A stretch of 64,000 nucleotides of DNA from Ophiura sarsii (GCA_035610835.1 CM069447.1:78970878-79034877), one strand, 5' to 3'. Shown: positions 11,161 through 23,539, counted from the stretch's first letter. Notes: generated by a model from the letters alone, not told the origin. Made by a program: numbers and translations.

Positions 11161-11700
11161 ATACGCACCCCAGTCTTATTTCGATATACAACTTCTTTTT
11201 GAAGTAGGACGATGTTAATTCATTTGGATATTTATCACGCTAAGTCACTATTCCGTTCTTATTCTCAAGTTTTGCTCTCAAAATGACATCGTTAATAACT
11301 TACGCTGTAGTTAGGGCATAAGTACTAGCGATGTAGCTTACATCGCTCGTAAGTTACGCCAGTTTGGTGCACTCGGCCGATAGTGTTACTATCGCAACGT
11401 TATAAATTTGGGAAGGCGCCCTCAGTGTGTATTTTGTACCTCAGCCGAGGCAGTAATTATAATCTATTATAGGATTCGGTTATTTTATATATCATTATTA
11501 TTATATTTATTATCATTATATTACTCGTGTGACCATTGATCCCTAATCTCTTTCGAGTTGGTCAACAAGACACACTTACCCGATATTCTCATCTTACCGA
11601 TGATTCTAGATGGACACTGGTATCGACGGAGAGGGCATTTAGTTCATTAAATGACCGATGACGGCTTAAGTGGTATGCCTTTCTAACTCAATCCGTATAA

Positions 11701-11776
11701 GGAGACTACGTGTTATCGCCATTAGCTATTTCGGTGGAGGAGACTACGTGTTATCGCCATTAGCTATTTCGGTGGA
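11701..11776. repeat. 38-bp exact tandem duplication
   Basis: GGAGACTACGTGTTATCGCC and the following 18 bases occur twice in direct succession (starting 11701 and 11739) without visible differences. The related site in the other RW copy has a single, diverged version near 26806-26838, so the duplication is recent and local. Confidence 0.9.
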
Positions 11777-12310
11777 TCAAAGCAATACTTTCAATAGGTA
11801 GTTAATCGGATTTGGCTGCGGAGGAAGTGAACATTTCACGTGTAATGACCAAACGATGACCGATGGTTAAGATTACCGGGATTTCTCTAGAGTAAACATG
11901 GCCGAGTGATTTTCTAACAATACTTAAAACGTTTATCTTGACTTGGCTGATTAGATTATAAATAAAGATATGATTATGTTAACGACATTGAATATTTCAT
12001 CGCTACACACGCACACCTAATATATTGAGAAGGTTTTATGTAACTGCAATTTGATATTCTTCCGGAGCAACATTGGTGAATTTCTATTGTGCTCTGAATA
12101 CGATGTTATCTGACATAGGGCGGGTTTAATTAAAACATGTTTATTTGCCCCGGTGAGGCGATACTTCATATGAATTCGAAATTAGGCTTTTAATATTAAT
12201 GTGTACCCGCCATTATGAATTACGTATTTGAAGAGCCCGGAACCAGAGACGGTAAACCCTACTTCACAAATCAGGTCTTTCACAAGATAATGTTCTAGTC
12301 TGTAAGTCAA

Positions 12311-12372
12311 TTTACCACGGATATCGAATTCAATGGGAAGATTTACCACGAATGTCGAATTCAATGGGAAGA
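12311..12372. repeat. 31-bp tandem duplication
   Basis: TTTACCACGGATATCGAATT at 12311 recurs at 12342 with two or three changes, followed both times by CAATGGGAAGAT. No coding or regulatory role is evident. Confidence 0.8.
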
Positions 12373-12640
12373 TACAATAATTGAAGTTGTATTGCATACA
12401 CATTTCTTGTCTCAAAACATTCCGTAATTATTAACTATGGCACGTTTGAGATGCTACTTCGTCAGACGCGTTGATAAGTGTACGACACAAATATTGACGA
12501 GCAAATGAAATCTTAAAATGTTCACTGTACAACAAATGACATGGCGTGTCTATTCATCACGTTGACGACGGTCATTGCCTGGGACAGCTCAGACAACCAT
12601 GCATCTTTCACAATATTCTTCATGTAATTTAATTACTACA

Positions 12641-13366
12641 CACAGACACTCAAATGGCATCGTATGATCTAACAATCAGGATAGCTCATAATAGCACTTG
12701 TTTGGATATATTTAACGTATAAGCTTTTGTTGTATGTCCAATATGGCAAGGCAATAGGGTCATCCAGTCATGTGGTCCATACCGGAATGTTAATAACATG
12801 CCTATAGTAGATTCAATGTCACATCATCAGTCGTCCTAAAATTAAACGATCTCTGAAAATAACACTGAACGTGTGCAGACCTCAAGCGTCAATCAGTGAT
12901 GTTTCAATACAAATTAATTATCATATAAAATGAATTATCATATATGGAGCTTACCCAATACTCATAATTAGGCATTGACTTACTCATACGAGCGATACGG
13001 TTACACACATGTGGTATCCTATCAAATCGTCAGGTGGATATCCTACTATATAATGTGATATTACATGATATGACTGAGATGCTGATGTAATGGTTATTTA
13101 AAGGCGCATAAACAGGTGTTTTCACTATTTTACATTCTCTGAATGAACTGACGAAATTTCGTCGAAGGCTCAATCCTCATATTTTTAATCAACATGAGTT
13201 TTTTTGGCAACATCGATTACTCACTGTTCCCTACTATGCCTAATGTATTTTGGACAAGTCAAATTGAGCCTGGAACACAATGTGTGGCACTGTGTAAAGT
13301 TTGTTTACACTTTACAACATGTCCAACTTATACCTACTCTTCTACGAATATTCAACATTGTACTTA
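12641..13366. repeat. Sequence colinear with ~29.8-30.1 kb
   Basis: Weakly conserved counterparts occur in the same order: TCACATCATCAG (12821) with GACATCATCAG (29840), ATAACACTGA (12860) with ATAACACTG (29877), and CACATGTGG with a following block of TATATAATGTGATAT. This fills the interval between RW and RU in the large duplication. No gene seen. Confidence 0.5.
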
Positions 13367-13368
13367 TA

Positions 13369-14176
13369 CAGGGTGAGTCAAACAAAAAGTTTACCCTAAT
13401 TGAAAAAAAATCAAAAAAATATTTCTGACCACAAAATCAAGGCAAACAAAACTTTAAATGATTGCGCCATTTCTTTGCTATCATCTGGGGAAAAAAATCA
13501 CGCTATTTGATGATACCGTTAAGTAAATATGACTATTTCTGTACAGGAGCTGTTTTTTCACCAAAAACACGGTTTTTAATTTCAAGCTTAACGAGCTTAA
13601 TAATGTTTACTAGGATTATGATGTAAAAAATGTACACATCTTGTTTATTAAAAGAATTAAGTAGTCAATGTCCACAGTAAGACTAAGTAATAGTCTATCC
13701 CTCTCTTTCTCTCTCTACATGTTTATTTATTCCTGAAAACAATAATATGAATAGAAACCCACTTGATAATCCAGCATCTTGTTGGTCTTTCTCCTGATCT
13801 TTGAGAGTGTGCTTAATGGTTGTTGCACTGAGGGACAATATACAGCTTTAAGGCCCATTTATGACACAATTACCACACTTTAATCATTTCATAACAAAGG
13901 AATTGATCCTTTCGATATCGGTATTGTAATTTTTTATTGGTCGTATCTTATAAAATATAATGGTCAAGATCTGGAAGCGTGTTCGGACGTTAAATGTGTC
14001 ACTTTTATTTAAAACAGCGTAAAATAAGTTTTCCTCAACCAATCTAAACCAGATAAAATTCATATTAAAGCTAATTGATTTGTCTTTATACCGTAGTAAA
14101 TTGTTTTGAAAACAAACAAATACTTTTTTCTAAAAAAATCGCTGAAGTTGAGTAAACTTTTTTTTGACTCACCCTG
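13369..14176. mobile_element. DNA element with CAGGGTGAGTCA ends (TA target)
   Basis: TA flanks both sides (13367-13368, 14177-14178). The left end CAGGGTGAGTCAAACAAAAA and its complement at the right (…TTTTTTTTGACTCACCCTG) extend with gaps for about 55 bp, including AAGTTTACCC against AAGTTTACTC. The 808-bp body has no transposase frame. Same end type as 35985-36617 and probably 1584-1970, so this is a small family. Confidence 0.82.
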
Positions 14177-14243
14177 TACGATGGCAAACATTATGTGTGA
14201 TGGTATACCTCGTTATACACCAATACTAAACTGTGTCCCCGCG

Positions 14244-14292
14244 TCCCTCTATATGGACGCCATCTTTAAAAATGGTGGACCAAAAAGAGGGA
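14244..14292. repeat. Short palindrome
   Basis: TCCCTCTATATGGACGCCAT is followed by its imperfect complement ending AAGAGGGA, giving arms of about 20-23 bases with a tiny loop. It may be the relic of a small MITE. Low information. Confidence 0.4.
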
Positions 14293-14624
14293 CTGAAAAA
14301 ATAGTACGTCCAAACAGTGAACGGAAGTCCACGACACTTCCGGTCACTTCTAACTCAACTACCCATGCGCAAGTCTGGCCGACAACTGTAGCGGTTTACA
14401 CGATCGTCACGCTAGGCTGTAGGAGGTAAATCAGCGCGCCCAACCGCGTCACGCGATGCACAAACTTGCGTGAAATCACCGACACAATGTGGCGTGATAG
14501 TGCGTGAATTAGCTCATATTTTTTCACGAGTTTTTCAGCGTACACGTTTGGAACTGTATTTTTTCCAGGCTTCACATTTGAGCACCCTTGCAGGGCCGTG
14601 AGTAAAAATAGGAAGACATGGCGG

Positions 14625-15030
14625 ATAGAGTCTACACCAAGACTTTATTGTAACATACCCACTTTGGACAGGCGAAAGTGATACCCATAATATGTAACAG
14701 AACTACCCTTTTAAACCGGGTCAACCCTCAACCGAATTCTCAGATTTGAAATGGCAGCGTCTAATAAACTCTTGTCTTCTGTACTATTGGATCAGTCAAG
14801 ATGCAGATAGGGCTATTAATGGTTATGAGATGAACATGCTCAGGTACATACATTATAGACTGTGTACAACATTTTGTACATATTCTCACCTCTAACTTTC
14901 TACAAAATAAAACCAATACAACTTCATATGTTTATGTACTGATAGTTCAATCGCTATAAGACATACATCTTGCAATAATTCCGTAACGTTATGTTTTGTT
15001 TCAACATTGGTATAGTGTCATCAACAGTTA
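14625..15030 (+). repeat. Duplicated block RU, copy 1
   Basis: Colinear with 31575-32000 (shared GATACC..TAATATGT, GTCAACCCTCAACCGAATTC, TTTGAAATGGCAGCGTCT, GAACATGCTCAGG, TGCAATAATTCCGT). Copy 2 at 18690-19560 overlaps its right part only. Confidence 0.8.
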
Positions 15031-16350
15031 CCATGGTTACAAAGGGTTTGAAGAAAATGTCTGAACCCGTTGTACAGGTAAAAAAAGGGTCCCATGGGAA
15101 TGAAATTAATTAATTTAAAATACATCCCATTTTGTTATTGTTCTAAAGAAATAAGCCGTTGGTAAGCCCTATTCGTCTTTTATCATAATTGCACCACCTA
15201 AGTGCCGAGATATGATCTATTGAGTAACAAGAGTGAGACTCACATTTTGGCCACTTTTGAACTAGAATTGGACTTTTAACTGACAAAACTGCATTTGTGA
15301 TTCCAATGATTAGTATAGAATGTCAATGTATTGTTTAAAATACATCTAAAATTCTAATATTTTGTGGTTAATCATGCATGACATGGAGGAGAATATGTCT
15401 TCTGCTCAAATTGAACTAACTACATTGCATCAACATTTAGTAGGTAGTAGGTGAGTGTAAGAAATTTCATATCTTTTCAGTTTCAATACATCCAATATAC
15501 CTAAACATATTATCCAGTGGAGAAGCACTGGAGAAGCAGTAGTAACCAAAGAAGATTTTAAAGACACCACCACAATGCTTTGTTTTTTTGCAAAATGCCT
15601 TAGTTCTGGTCTCCAATTTGTCTCGGTTCCCATAGACATATGTACACAATCATTATTTCATTGCGCCGCGTTCATCGTTGGAGCTCTTAGGTTCTAGTTT
15701 ACATCAATGAATACATTAGTTATCAGTGTTAATTTTTCTTGTTTCCTAAACTTGTTCTTATTTCTAAAAAGCTTTAGATGGCGTTCACGCAATGCATTAT
15801 GGGAATACCTTAACATCTTCTTTGAGCGGTAATCGTAAAGTCTTGTCACAGATCACAACAGCTACCTTACAATATAGACACAACCTTATAGTAATTACAC
15901 CTATCACTAGAGTCTCTCAAGTATAAAGTGTTTCCATACGCCTGTGCAATATAAGTGCCTGATACGGATTCAAGTCTGTTGACGATGTCATCCGGTCGTG
16001 CGTTAAAATGATCGTTTGGTTTGGTCTATAGTTTGCATGCTCGATTAATACCTTACAAAAAGTTACCAAAACCGTTATGATAAATTAACCAACAGCTTTA
16101 ATTTGTACTAGGAGTTATTATTGATAGGAAACAAATGTGTTAATATTATGTAAAATGAACAGAAAAACCGGGATTGTGTCTGTTTTATCCCGTTCTCTTC
16201 TTCACAGATAGGAACAACACATTCTAGATTGTAGCAGGGATACTATTAATTTTGGGATAGGAAAGTCCTATACTAACGTACGTAGCGAAAACGGTCCCTT
16301 TTGCATATTTGAAGAAATTATGGTAATCGTCCGGAATGCGTCCGTGACCG
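15031..16350. other. No gene or delimited element seen
   Basis: Unique-looking AT-rich sequence. Short frames on the minus strand at 15430-15649 overlap each other in different phases and show no recognisable motif. Confidence 0.45.
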
Positions 16351-16390
16351 GCGTTTAACGCGTTTAACAATGTTTAACCAGGTTTAACGG
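16351..16390. repeat. Four GTTTAAC motifs at 9-10 bp spacing
   Basis: GTTTAAC begins at 16353, 16362, 16372 and 16382. The near-helical period puts all four on one DNA face. It directly precedes the inverted-repeat element at 16395. Confidence 0.75.
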
Positions 16391-16394
16391 AATT

Positions 16395-16696
16395 GTTAGT
16401 CAGCATAGGTTTGGGGGCGCTGTAGATTTACACAGACGACGGTGGCCACGCGAAACCTACATTTTGAATTCGTAGTGAATAACACGTAATCGCGAATGTT
16501 AAACTTATCATTTTGACAAATTCATCATAATTAGAAGAATTTTTATCGTTAACCGGGCGATGACTGTTAAAAATAATTCAAAATGGTGCACTCCCGTTGC
16601 CATATTGGGTCGTCTGAGAGACGCGTGGCCAGCGTCGCGTTGTCTGCTACAATTACGCCTTATCGGTATAGCGCCACCAATTCTATGCTGACTAAC
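16395..16696. mobile_element. MITE with GTTAGTCAGCATAG ends
   Basis: The left end GTTAGTCAGCATAGGTTTGG and the right end, complement of GTTAGTCAGCATAGAATTGG, form ~30-bp inverted repeats that include GGCGCTRTA. A second inverted match (GTGGCCACGCG near 16442 and CGCGTGGCCA near 16622) lies inside. No target duplication is clear, so the superfamily is undecided. Confidence 0.7.
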
Positions 16697-17296
16697 TTCA
16701 ATTTAAAAGTGGACCCGATCGGCAAGCTCAGTGGCACACCCCTGATTGTAGGCAGCTTTTGATACTTTGTGTTATAATTGCTTGAAGTAAAGCTGGTAAG
16801 TCAATCAATAAAAGTGATAAATAATTAAAATATGTTAAATCCCACATAAATCTTATGCAAGAGGTGGTGAAAAGGAGGCTTAAATCTAGTCATGATCGCA
16901 TCCAATTACGTTACATGTAATGTAATGTATTTTATACACACACTTAACCATCTAATGATCCCGTTACGGTAGAAAGAATCGCTAATTGGGAAGTCGAATG
17001 AATCAGCATGATAATTTAGAAATAGAAACAGATAAAATGAAAGACGTGTGCGAACTTGAAATTTTGAGGAAACTATAATGATCGTCTAAAGAGAGGCATA
17101 ACAGTCAATGTGAGTGCGTATTGATGCTCTCAGAAGTCCTTATTATAGACGGCTTCAGAATAATTATATAGAATTAAATCATGCTGCTATTGTAAAGGAT
17201 CTATTGTGAACATGTCAGTCTAGGTCCACTTCTAAACAACCGACTGCAATTCGAAATGTGTTTTTGTATTCGCTTCATACCTCGTTACCACTTCAG

Positions 17297-17520
17297 TGAT
17301 CCTTGAATTGGCAGAATTCATTTATTATCCTATTATTTCGAGGAAATCGTACCTTTGAATTGGTAGAATTAACCCCTTATCCTATTCATGCTAGTATTGC
17401 GAGTAAATCGTACCTTTAATTGTATACGAATTAATTCCCTATCCTATTATTTCGAGGAAATCGTACCTTTGAATTGGTATAAATAATTATCTTTTCTATT
17501 ATTTTCGAGGAAATCGTATC
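17297..17520. repeat. ~53-bp tandem array, four units
   Basis: Units start near 17297, 17346, 17407 and 17460, each with ATCGTACCTTTGAATTGGTA, then AATTAAT..CCTATCC, then ATTATTTCGAGGAA. The second unit is expanded by about eight bases. It appears only in the inverted RX-RT copy, so it arose after that duplication or was lost elsewhere. Confidence 0.85.
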
Positions 17521-18281
17521 AAATAATGTCGACCGTATCTTTATGTGTTAAATAATGATTATCAGAAATTCACATCTAACCAGCGACCCCTTTAGTATCA
17601 CTCTTGTAAAGACAACTGCAATTCAAATTCCGCACGTTTTCATTCGTATCACATCCTCGGTGCTACTATATCACACGTCAAGTAAGTTACAAAACAACAC
17701 ATTGTTCTCCCAGGTTTTCTTTCGTTTTCCAATTAATTATTAATTCATTTTCGTTCCCTAATCCCCTCCCCTGATTTACTTTCTCCCCCGAAGCTTCTTC
17801 CTTTTTCATTAATACCCGATCGTGGTTTCGAGTATAACTAATTCATTTTACAATTGTAAAGTGTAAAGGATAGTTAGTCCTGTCGTTTTTCACCCTATAC
17901 CTTGTACCCATCAGTTAGGTGGAGCACACATTAGGTTAAAATGTTTGAAATCCTCCCAAGGGGAAGCCTATACGTGTTTAGCTTAGGGCGAGGAAACTGT
18001 TCAGCAGCAATGCATTTTCCCAATGAGACACTTGCCGTGCGATGTATTTAGTTGTGTTATTGACGAAAAGTCGAATTACATTTCTCGTAGTGTTAAATGC
18101 CCATGTATCTCGTTTATAACTCTGACATATATCTTCTTTGCAAATATGCCGACTATGTACATGTAATTAGGAAAAGCTCCATTTTGTATAATTCTTCCCC
18201 AGTGACGCTGATGCACCCTTTATGTATAGTCATATACTGTCAAAAACCTGTGAGGAACACCGTTTAAGAAGATGATGTTAA

Positions 18282-18406
18282 TTCTTTCAACGCGGCTAAA
18301 AGTGTTTACCAAAAATGGTGATGAATTTAAATAATGTTGACATTTTTGAAACATTTTGTTCAATTTTGGAACTGTCATCTGTAGACGCTTGCCGCGTGAA
18401 AACTGC
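18282..18406 (+). mobile_element. MITE family M1, copy 2 (internally deleted)
   Basis: TTAA at 18278-18281 precedes TTCTTTCAACGCGGC, a decayed M1 left end. The interior retains CATTTTTGAAACATTTTGTT and a GTCATCTGTAG version of the right subterminal motif, ending GCCGCGTGAAAACTG. About 75-100 bp of the usual interior is missing. Confidence 0.75.
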
Positions 18407-18689
18407 ACATCGTTCATTGGTCATGCTGGTGGGAACGATATACGCACATCAGAGGACTGAGATTGAAGCGATATAGAATATGAAATACAAACACACGATT
18501 CTCTTATAGGATGTTGTTTTCTGGATCTTTTCGTTTTTCATAGTTTCATCTCACCGATAACATGGATAATGATGTCTGCTATATTGTAAGAACTGTTAGC
18601 CCTTGTTTTGGCCAGTACATCTCAATTTAATATAAGATCGCATAGACCATTTGGATTCAGTGAAAGAAGAAAAAACACTCCAGTATGTC

Positions 18690-19560
18690 TTAAAATAATT
18701 TGAACAGGGTAACATATGTTCTTGACAACATTTCATCTCTTGGAGCACCCCCTATAGCACATTCTACCAAGTGGGTATAGCGTTAATATAATACCCATAC
18801 GCTTGGAAACTTCATATTGTTATTTAATCATGTCTGGCGACATTCAATCGCCATGAGTCTTACAATTAATCCGTTTAAGGTGATTTGATTATTCCCCACA
18901 TTAGTAACTCAAAGGTTATCAAAAAGACCAAAGCTTTGAAGAAAATCATATTTTAATTTTCCTGTTACAAATGTCTTATGCAACTGCAGTTATTAACCAA
19001 ATCCAATAGATTGAAAGCAACTTGTGGATGGAGTTCATACTAGTATTAACCCCCTGGGCACTACCTGCCTATTTAACAATGCTTATGATTGGTTAATTTC
19101 CTGATATACTCATTAGAATAACCAATTGAAATACTGCTTCTAAAATAGTTCACTCCAGTCTTTAGCATGGATACAATTATTCTAACAATGTCTCTCATTG
19201 GTGCAATAAATGATGTATCCATCTTTCTGACCAATCGGCCGGTAGTTCTCAGGGGGTTAAAATCAAATAACCTCAACGTGGTGCAATTAGTTCACCTGGT
19301 TACGAATTTAGAACGATGAACAGGTTTAATTTAAAGGTTGATGGTTTCGGATTAACAATCGGAAAATCGTTTGCACTCGTGGCTGTCACAGACTGTCCCT
19401 TCGATGTGCGTGCTTATTTTACATCAATGGGGAATTACCGCCAATCGTAATAACGTAGGACATTTTATGGACGATGGAATCGTAATGAGAATATGTCACG
19501 GAAATACTAACGCACGTTTTAACCATCAAAGAGAATTCTGTAAATGTTATAGAATTTAAA
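18690..19560 (+). repeat. Duplicated block RU, copy 2 (split by MITE)
   Basis: Matches 31785-32475: TTCTTGACAACATT, GGAGCACCCC, ATTCTACCAAGTGG, CATAC/AAGCTTGGAAACTTCATATTG, and farther right GTGCGTGCTTATTTTACATC with AATAACG. A TTAA-target MITE at 19050-19256 is inserted here and missing at 32130 in copy 3. Confidence 0.8.
19050..19256. mobile_element. piggyBac-like MITE (TTAA / CCCCCTG ends)
   Basis: TTAA flanks both sides (19046-19049, 19257-19260). The inverted ends are CCCCCTGGGCACTACCTGCC and the complement of CCCCCTGAGAACTACCGGCC, with GATTGGT/ACCAAT motifs just inside. 207 bp, no coding capacity. TTAA duplication with CCC ends is the hallmark of piggyBac-mobilised elements. Confidence 0.87.
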
Positions 19561-19654
19561 ATGTTTGCTCATTTATGTCTTTATTCAATAAATCATCACG
19601 GAAATATGTATAGCAGCGATGGAAATACCCACATGACTTTCCACCCGGGGTAGA

Positions 19655-19731
19655 CAGTCCCGGGGTAGACCAACCCTAAGTCGACCAACCCTAAGTCGCC
19701 CAACCCTAAGTCGACCAACCCTGGGTGGACT
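19655..19731. repeat. 15-bp tandem minisatellite
   Basis: CCAACCCTAAGTCGA repeats about four times with the last unit changed to CCCTGGGTGGAC. Immediately upstream GGGGTAGAC occurs twice. A small minus-strand frame here reads as a repeated VDLGLG-type peptide because the period is divisible by three; this is probably incidental. Confidence 0.85.
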
Positions 19732-20329
19732 ACAATAGCGCCCTCACGGAATAAACCATAATACTGTTTAAAAAACACCTTGGAAACTATATTCATTCTA
19801 AATATGTTAAAAAGCTTTTAGACCGGTCCTGAGAAATGGTCTGGTTGGCTTACGGACTGGAGAAGTGTGACACACTTTTAGTGATTAAACACCATTGAAA
19901 GTGTATGCATGATAATCTAGTCCTGAGTTAACCAGTCACACAATCAGTATCCTTGTCGTCTGAAGATTGCGTTAAGCATGAAACTCAGAGTAACGACTCC
20001 CTTTCTCGGAAGGTCTAAACTTTGAATTTTATATATATATACAAGTATGTATATATACAGTTAATTAGCATTGTTCAAAGTTATATTCAAATAAAAACAG
20101 AAGACATTGCATCATGTAGGCCTATATAGCTTATCTGGATAACAAAATGAAACCATCGAAATGCTTCCATGTTTGCCACACAACACACGAGCGCCAGCAA
20201 AATCTTAGTACGTTTAATCTAATGTCATTAGTTATAAAGCGATAAAGTATAATGTGCAGCAAATATTATCACTGGTGAATCAGATTCGACGAGACCGAAA
20301 AGTTTCTTGCTCTGATTTGTTGCAAACAT

Positions 20330-20985
20330 TTAATGTTGTTTGACGAGGACAAGTGACAGCCTGTTAAAGTCTAAACACATCCAAGTGTCCATAAATATAG
20401 AACTAGCAATAGTAAAACAATATGTGAAGCCACTCTAGACAAAACTTAAATATCCATTAGTGTATTTTGCTACGGGTAGCACGCACCATTTATAATACAT
20501 ACATGATATGTAGAAGTGGTTATAATCTAAATTAACGTTTTAGTTCCTTTATAATGAGTTGCCATTTGTCTGTCGATCTAGGTTGATCTTCTAATGGGAT
20601 GAGCACATCTGTACACTGTCATGAATACAATCCACACAGTATTGTGTATCTGGCAATTATAGCAGTAACACTCCTTCAAGCTACTCTAGACAATACTTAA
20701 CTACCCATTAGTTCAATTTATTATGGATAAAGGCGACACGCTCCATATATACTACATATAATATTAAGAAGTTATTATATTTGAGATCAGCTCATGTTCT
20801 GTTGCCTTATAACGAGTTTTCCATTAGTCATGCAATCTGGGCTGAGCATTAAATCAGACATTTGTTAAAGTTGAACACATTTTGTAGACAGTTATGATTG
20901 CAATATTCACAATATTGCGCATCTAGCCATCCATGAATTATAACTACTAATGGACTTACACTCTATACACTAACAGATGATACCA
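20330..20985 (+). repeat. Repeat block RY, copy 4 (with internal duplication)
   Basis: Carries GACGAGGACAAGTGACAGCC at the left, then two successive versions of the segment from CACTCTAGACAAAACTTAAA to TGTCATGA (about 20430-20630 and 20680-20910). The second is much closer to RY copy 3. This looks like a tandem duplication of a ~250-bp part of RY. Confidence 0.78.
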
Positions 20986-21399
20986 GAATAACACAACATG
21001 TTTCGTCGAAACGATATCAAATTGGATCTTTTTTTCTACTTAAAACCATGGAAAGTATTACAAATGTAAACACGACGTTCGTAAATTATTGAACACCAAT
21101 CGAAGGACGATTTTTTTTCTCTAAGGGGTCATTTTCCTTCTTCTTTGTTAGTTAACTTGGTTTAGGATGGAACATTAACATACGGAATCGGCTCAAAAAA
21201 CACTCAAACGTGTAAGTTCAGGTGTTGATAACGACCGTTTTCGTATAGAGTTAACAACATAAATAGTCATTGAATTGTAAATACGGTACACACAACTAAA
21301 TTATCAACTTGTTCATTAACCCAGAAACCCTACTTAATCAAATGAAATTTAACAGAATCACCGAGCAGGTGGAACCCTCCCTAGTTGCTAGTATCTTTA

Positions 21400-21430
21400 C
21401 ACAATCCCAAAGGTGATGTTTGGGATTGTG
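21400..21430. repeat. Perfect 12-bp hairpin
   Basis: CACAATCCCAAA and TTTGGGATTGTG are exact complements separated by seven bases. The hairpin overlaps the 5' end of the tRNA-like segment that follows. Confidence 0.75.
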
Positions 21431-21501
21431 ACCCCGTAGCGTGATGCTCTGTCACCTGGACTCCGGTCGTGGTGGCCCGGGTTCTATTCCCGGGGCGACA
21501 C
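21427..21501 (+). ncRNA. tRNA-like segment, probably a SINE head or tRNA relic
   Basis: CCCGGGTTCTATTCCCGGGG contains a B box (GTTCTATTCC) with a perfect 5-bp T stem and a 7-base loop. The 75-bp segment can pair its ends partly (TGTGACC with GGCGACA, 5 of 7). The anticodon arm is imperfect and the A box (GTAGCGTGATG) is degenerate. It is more likely a SINE head or decayed tRNA than a working tRNA. No 3' target duplication was found. Confidence 0.5.
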
Positions 21502-22084
21502 TCACTATTTTTTCTGGCATTATCTGTCCCGATCCAGTGTTTTCACCTTTTACCTTCATTGCTACAATATGACAACCCCCTCCCTTGAATGGGTAAGGGT
21601 TATAGAGCCACTTTTCATGTTTCTATAGGCTAACCCTTCTCTTGCTAGATTCAACACTCTGACAGAAGCACAGAGCCGTTCCACACGAATGGGTTAGGGT
21701 TATATATTCGTCTTTTCTCTCATATAAGCGGTGGAAGAAAGATATGATATGAATAGGGATGAAGCCATCAACAGCAATGTTAATTAAAGAAACAGCAATG
21801 TTTAATGAAGAGAACGATGATTTCCTTTCTAATATACGAAATAAACAATTATAGCTTTGTTGACTAGCTCCGACTGAGGTAAATGTTTTTCGTAATGTAA
21901 TGTATAATTAATTTCCAGTGAAACTGGAGGGAAATATTTGTTTAACTCATTCCATATATCTCAACAAATTTTAAACGTCTTTATGATTTTACAGATTCAC
22001 TTCAGGTATCTTCTGATTCTCTACTATGTAGCACTCGTGTCTTTTTATTTCAAAAGTTATTAGCTCACCCAGTTTTTGGAACAC

Positions 22085-23170
22085 GCTGTAGGAATACATG
22101 AAAGGTTACATCGGTGCCACAGGTGAAGATTTGCAAAAATGGATCTCTCACGCTAAGTACATACTCGGTATATTTGCAAAGAAGATATATTTCAAAATTA
22201 AGAACGAGATACCTGTGCAAGTAACCCTATAAGGAATTCAATTCGATTTCCCGTCAATAGCACTATTGAATACATCGCACGGCACGTGTCTCATCGGAAG
22301 AAAATGCATCGCTGTGAACATTTTCCTTGCCTCGAGCAAAACACGCATAGGCTTTCCCCTGGGAGTATTTCGAACTTTTTACCTAATGCGTGCACCACCA
22401 AACTGATAGGTACATTCTAAGGTGAAAAACGATGGGATTGACTATCCTTTTACAATTGTAAAATGAATTACTTATACTCGAAACCACGCGCGGGTAATGA
22501 AAGAGGCTTCGGGGAGAATGTAAATTAGAGGAGGGGGTTAGGGAACGAAAATAAATTAATAATTAATTGGAAAACGAAAGAAAACCTGAGAGAATAACGT
22601 GTTGTTTTTTAACTCACTTGGTGTGTGATACAGTAACGCCAAGAATGTGATACTAATATAGCATGTGGATTTTGAATTGACGTTTGGTCTTTACAGGTGA
22701 TTCTACGTATTTAAGGAGTCGCTGATGAGGCATCATTTATTAGGATGTCATTACTCAGAGAAACGACCGATATTTTCACGATTGATAAAGGGTAGCAATA
22801 CCCATAGATATGCATGCATCGTAAAATCATCAACATTAACATTTTCACGAAATGTTAAGTTTTCACACGTCTTTCCAAATCAAATCACCATTTATAGTAT
22901 CATTACTTAGAATCACTTGACTTCATAATTAGCAAACTATTCTACCGTACGTGGATCATTAGATGGTTAACTGCCTGCAAAAAGACATTATAACAATATC
23001 ACGTATAAAATATCACGTATCATGACCATCATGAAGATGGTTCTCCTGACATCACTTGTTGCATGATATTGATGATGGATTTAACATTGTTTAATTATTT
23101 AGCGGTTTATTTTATTTTATTTTTTAGACTGATTGACTTGCCTGCTGGTTTAACTCACGCAAAAATAAAG
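22085..23170 (+). repeat. Repeat blocks RX+RT, copy 5
   Basis: RX part (22085-22700) lacks the left ~270 bp. It is followed by RT, with AAATGTTAAGTTTTCACACG, CATTAGATGGTTAACTGC, ATCACGTATA and GACTGATTGACTTGCCTGCT. The same RX-RT order is repeated at 23540-24820, about 1.65 kb downstream. Confidence 0.82.
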
Positions 23171-23539
23171 AATACGTACAAAGCTTCACAATTGACCTAA
23201 TCACGGATACGCAGGGTGAATAATTATTCATACTAGTGTTTTTTACAAAATAAAACAAAAACGGATCCTTGTTGGAGAGCATAAATATGATGTTAGTTAG
23301 GATAGCTTAATTTCAAAGACAAACAAGTTTACTAATGATAATGATGAAGTCCAGTTACACAATACACACTGAACAACTTAAATGAATATGACCGATGTTA
23401 TAGCGCATGTACGGATGCATTGATGTATAGGACCAGAACAGGGGCTAGAGGCTAGTTACATTGACTGTTCATTACAACTGTTATGAAGTATGAAGCTACG
23501 TCGAGTTGCCATAACCTCGACTTAACCAATCTTGACGAT

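Larger units (their letters stand above)
11625..12640 (+). repeat. Duplicated block RW, copy 1
   Basis: Colinear with 26728-28060. Shared landmarks include GTTCATTAAATGACCGATGA, CAAAGCAATACTTTCAATAG, GACCGATGGTT, then ATTGACGAGC, ACAACAAATGACA and GACGACGGTCATTGCCTGGG. Copy 2 carries extra insertions. Contains two local duplications listed separately. Confidence 0.8.
16850..18540 (-). repeat. Repeat blocks RX+RT, inverted copy
   Basis: Minus-strand copy of the RX-RT blocks at 22.08-23.16 and 23.54-24.82 kb. Visible as complements of GGATCATTAGATGGTTAA (16945-16962), GACTGACTATCC.., TACATACT..GTGAAAAACGA and AACATTTTCC..GCC (17560-18150), and CCAGAAAACAAC with GATCG (18430-18540). A MITE of family M1 and a 53-bp tandem array lie inside. 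Confidence 0.8.

Noticed and set aside
19655..19731. Telomere-like CCCTAA motifs
   Set aside because: CCCTAA occurs only as part of a 15-bp minisatellite unit with GTCGA; no contiguous TTAGGG tract is present.
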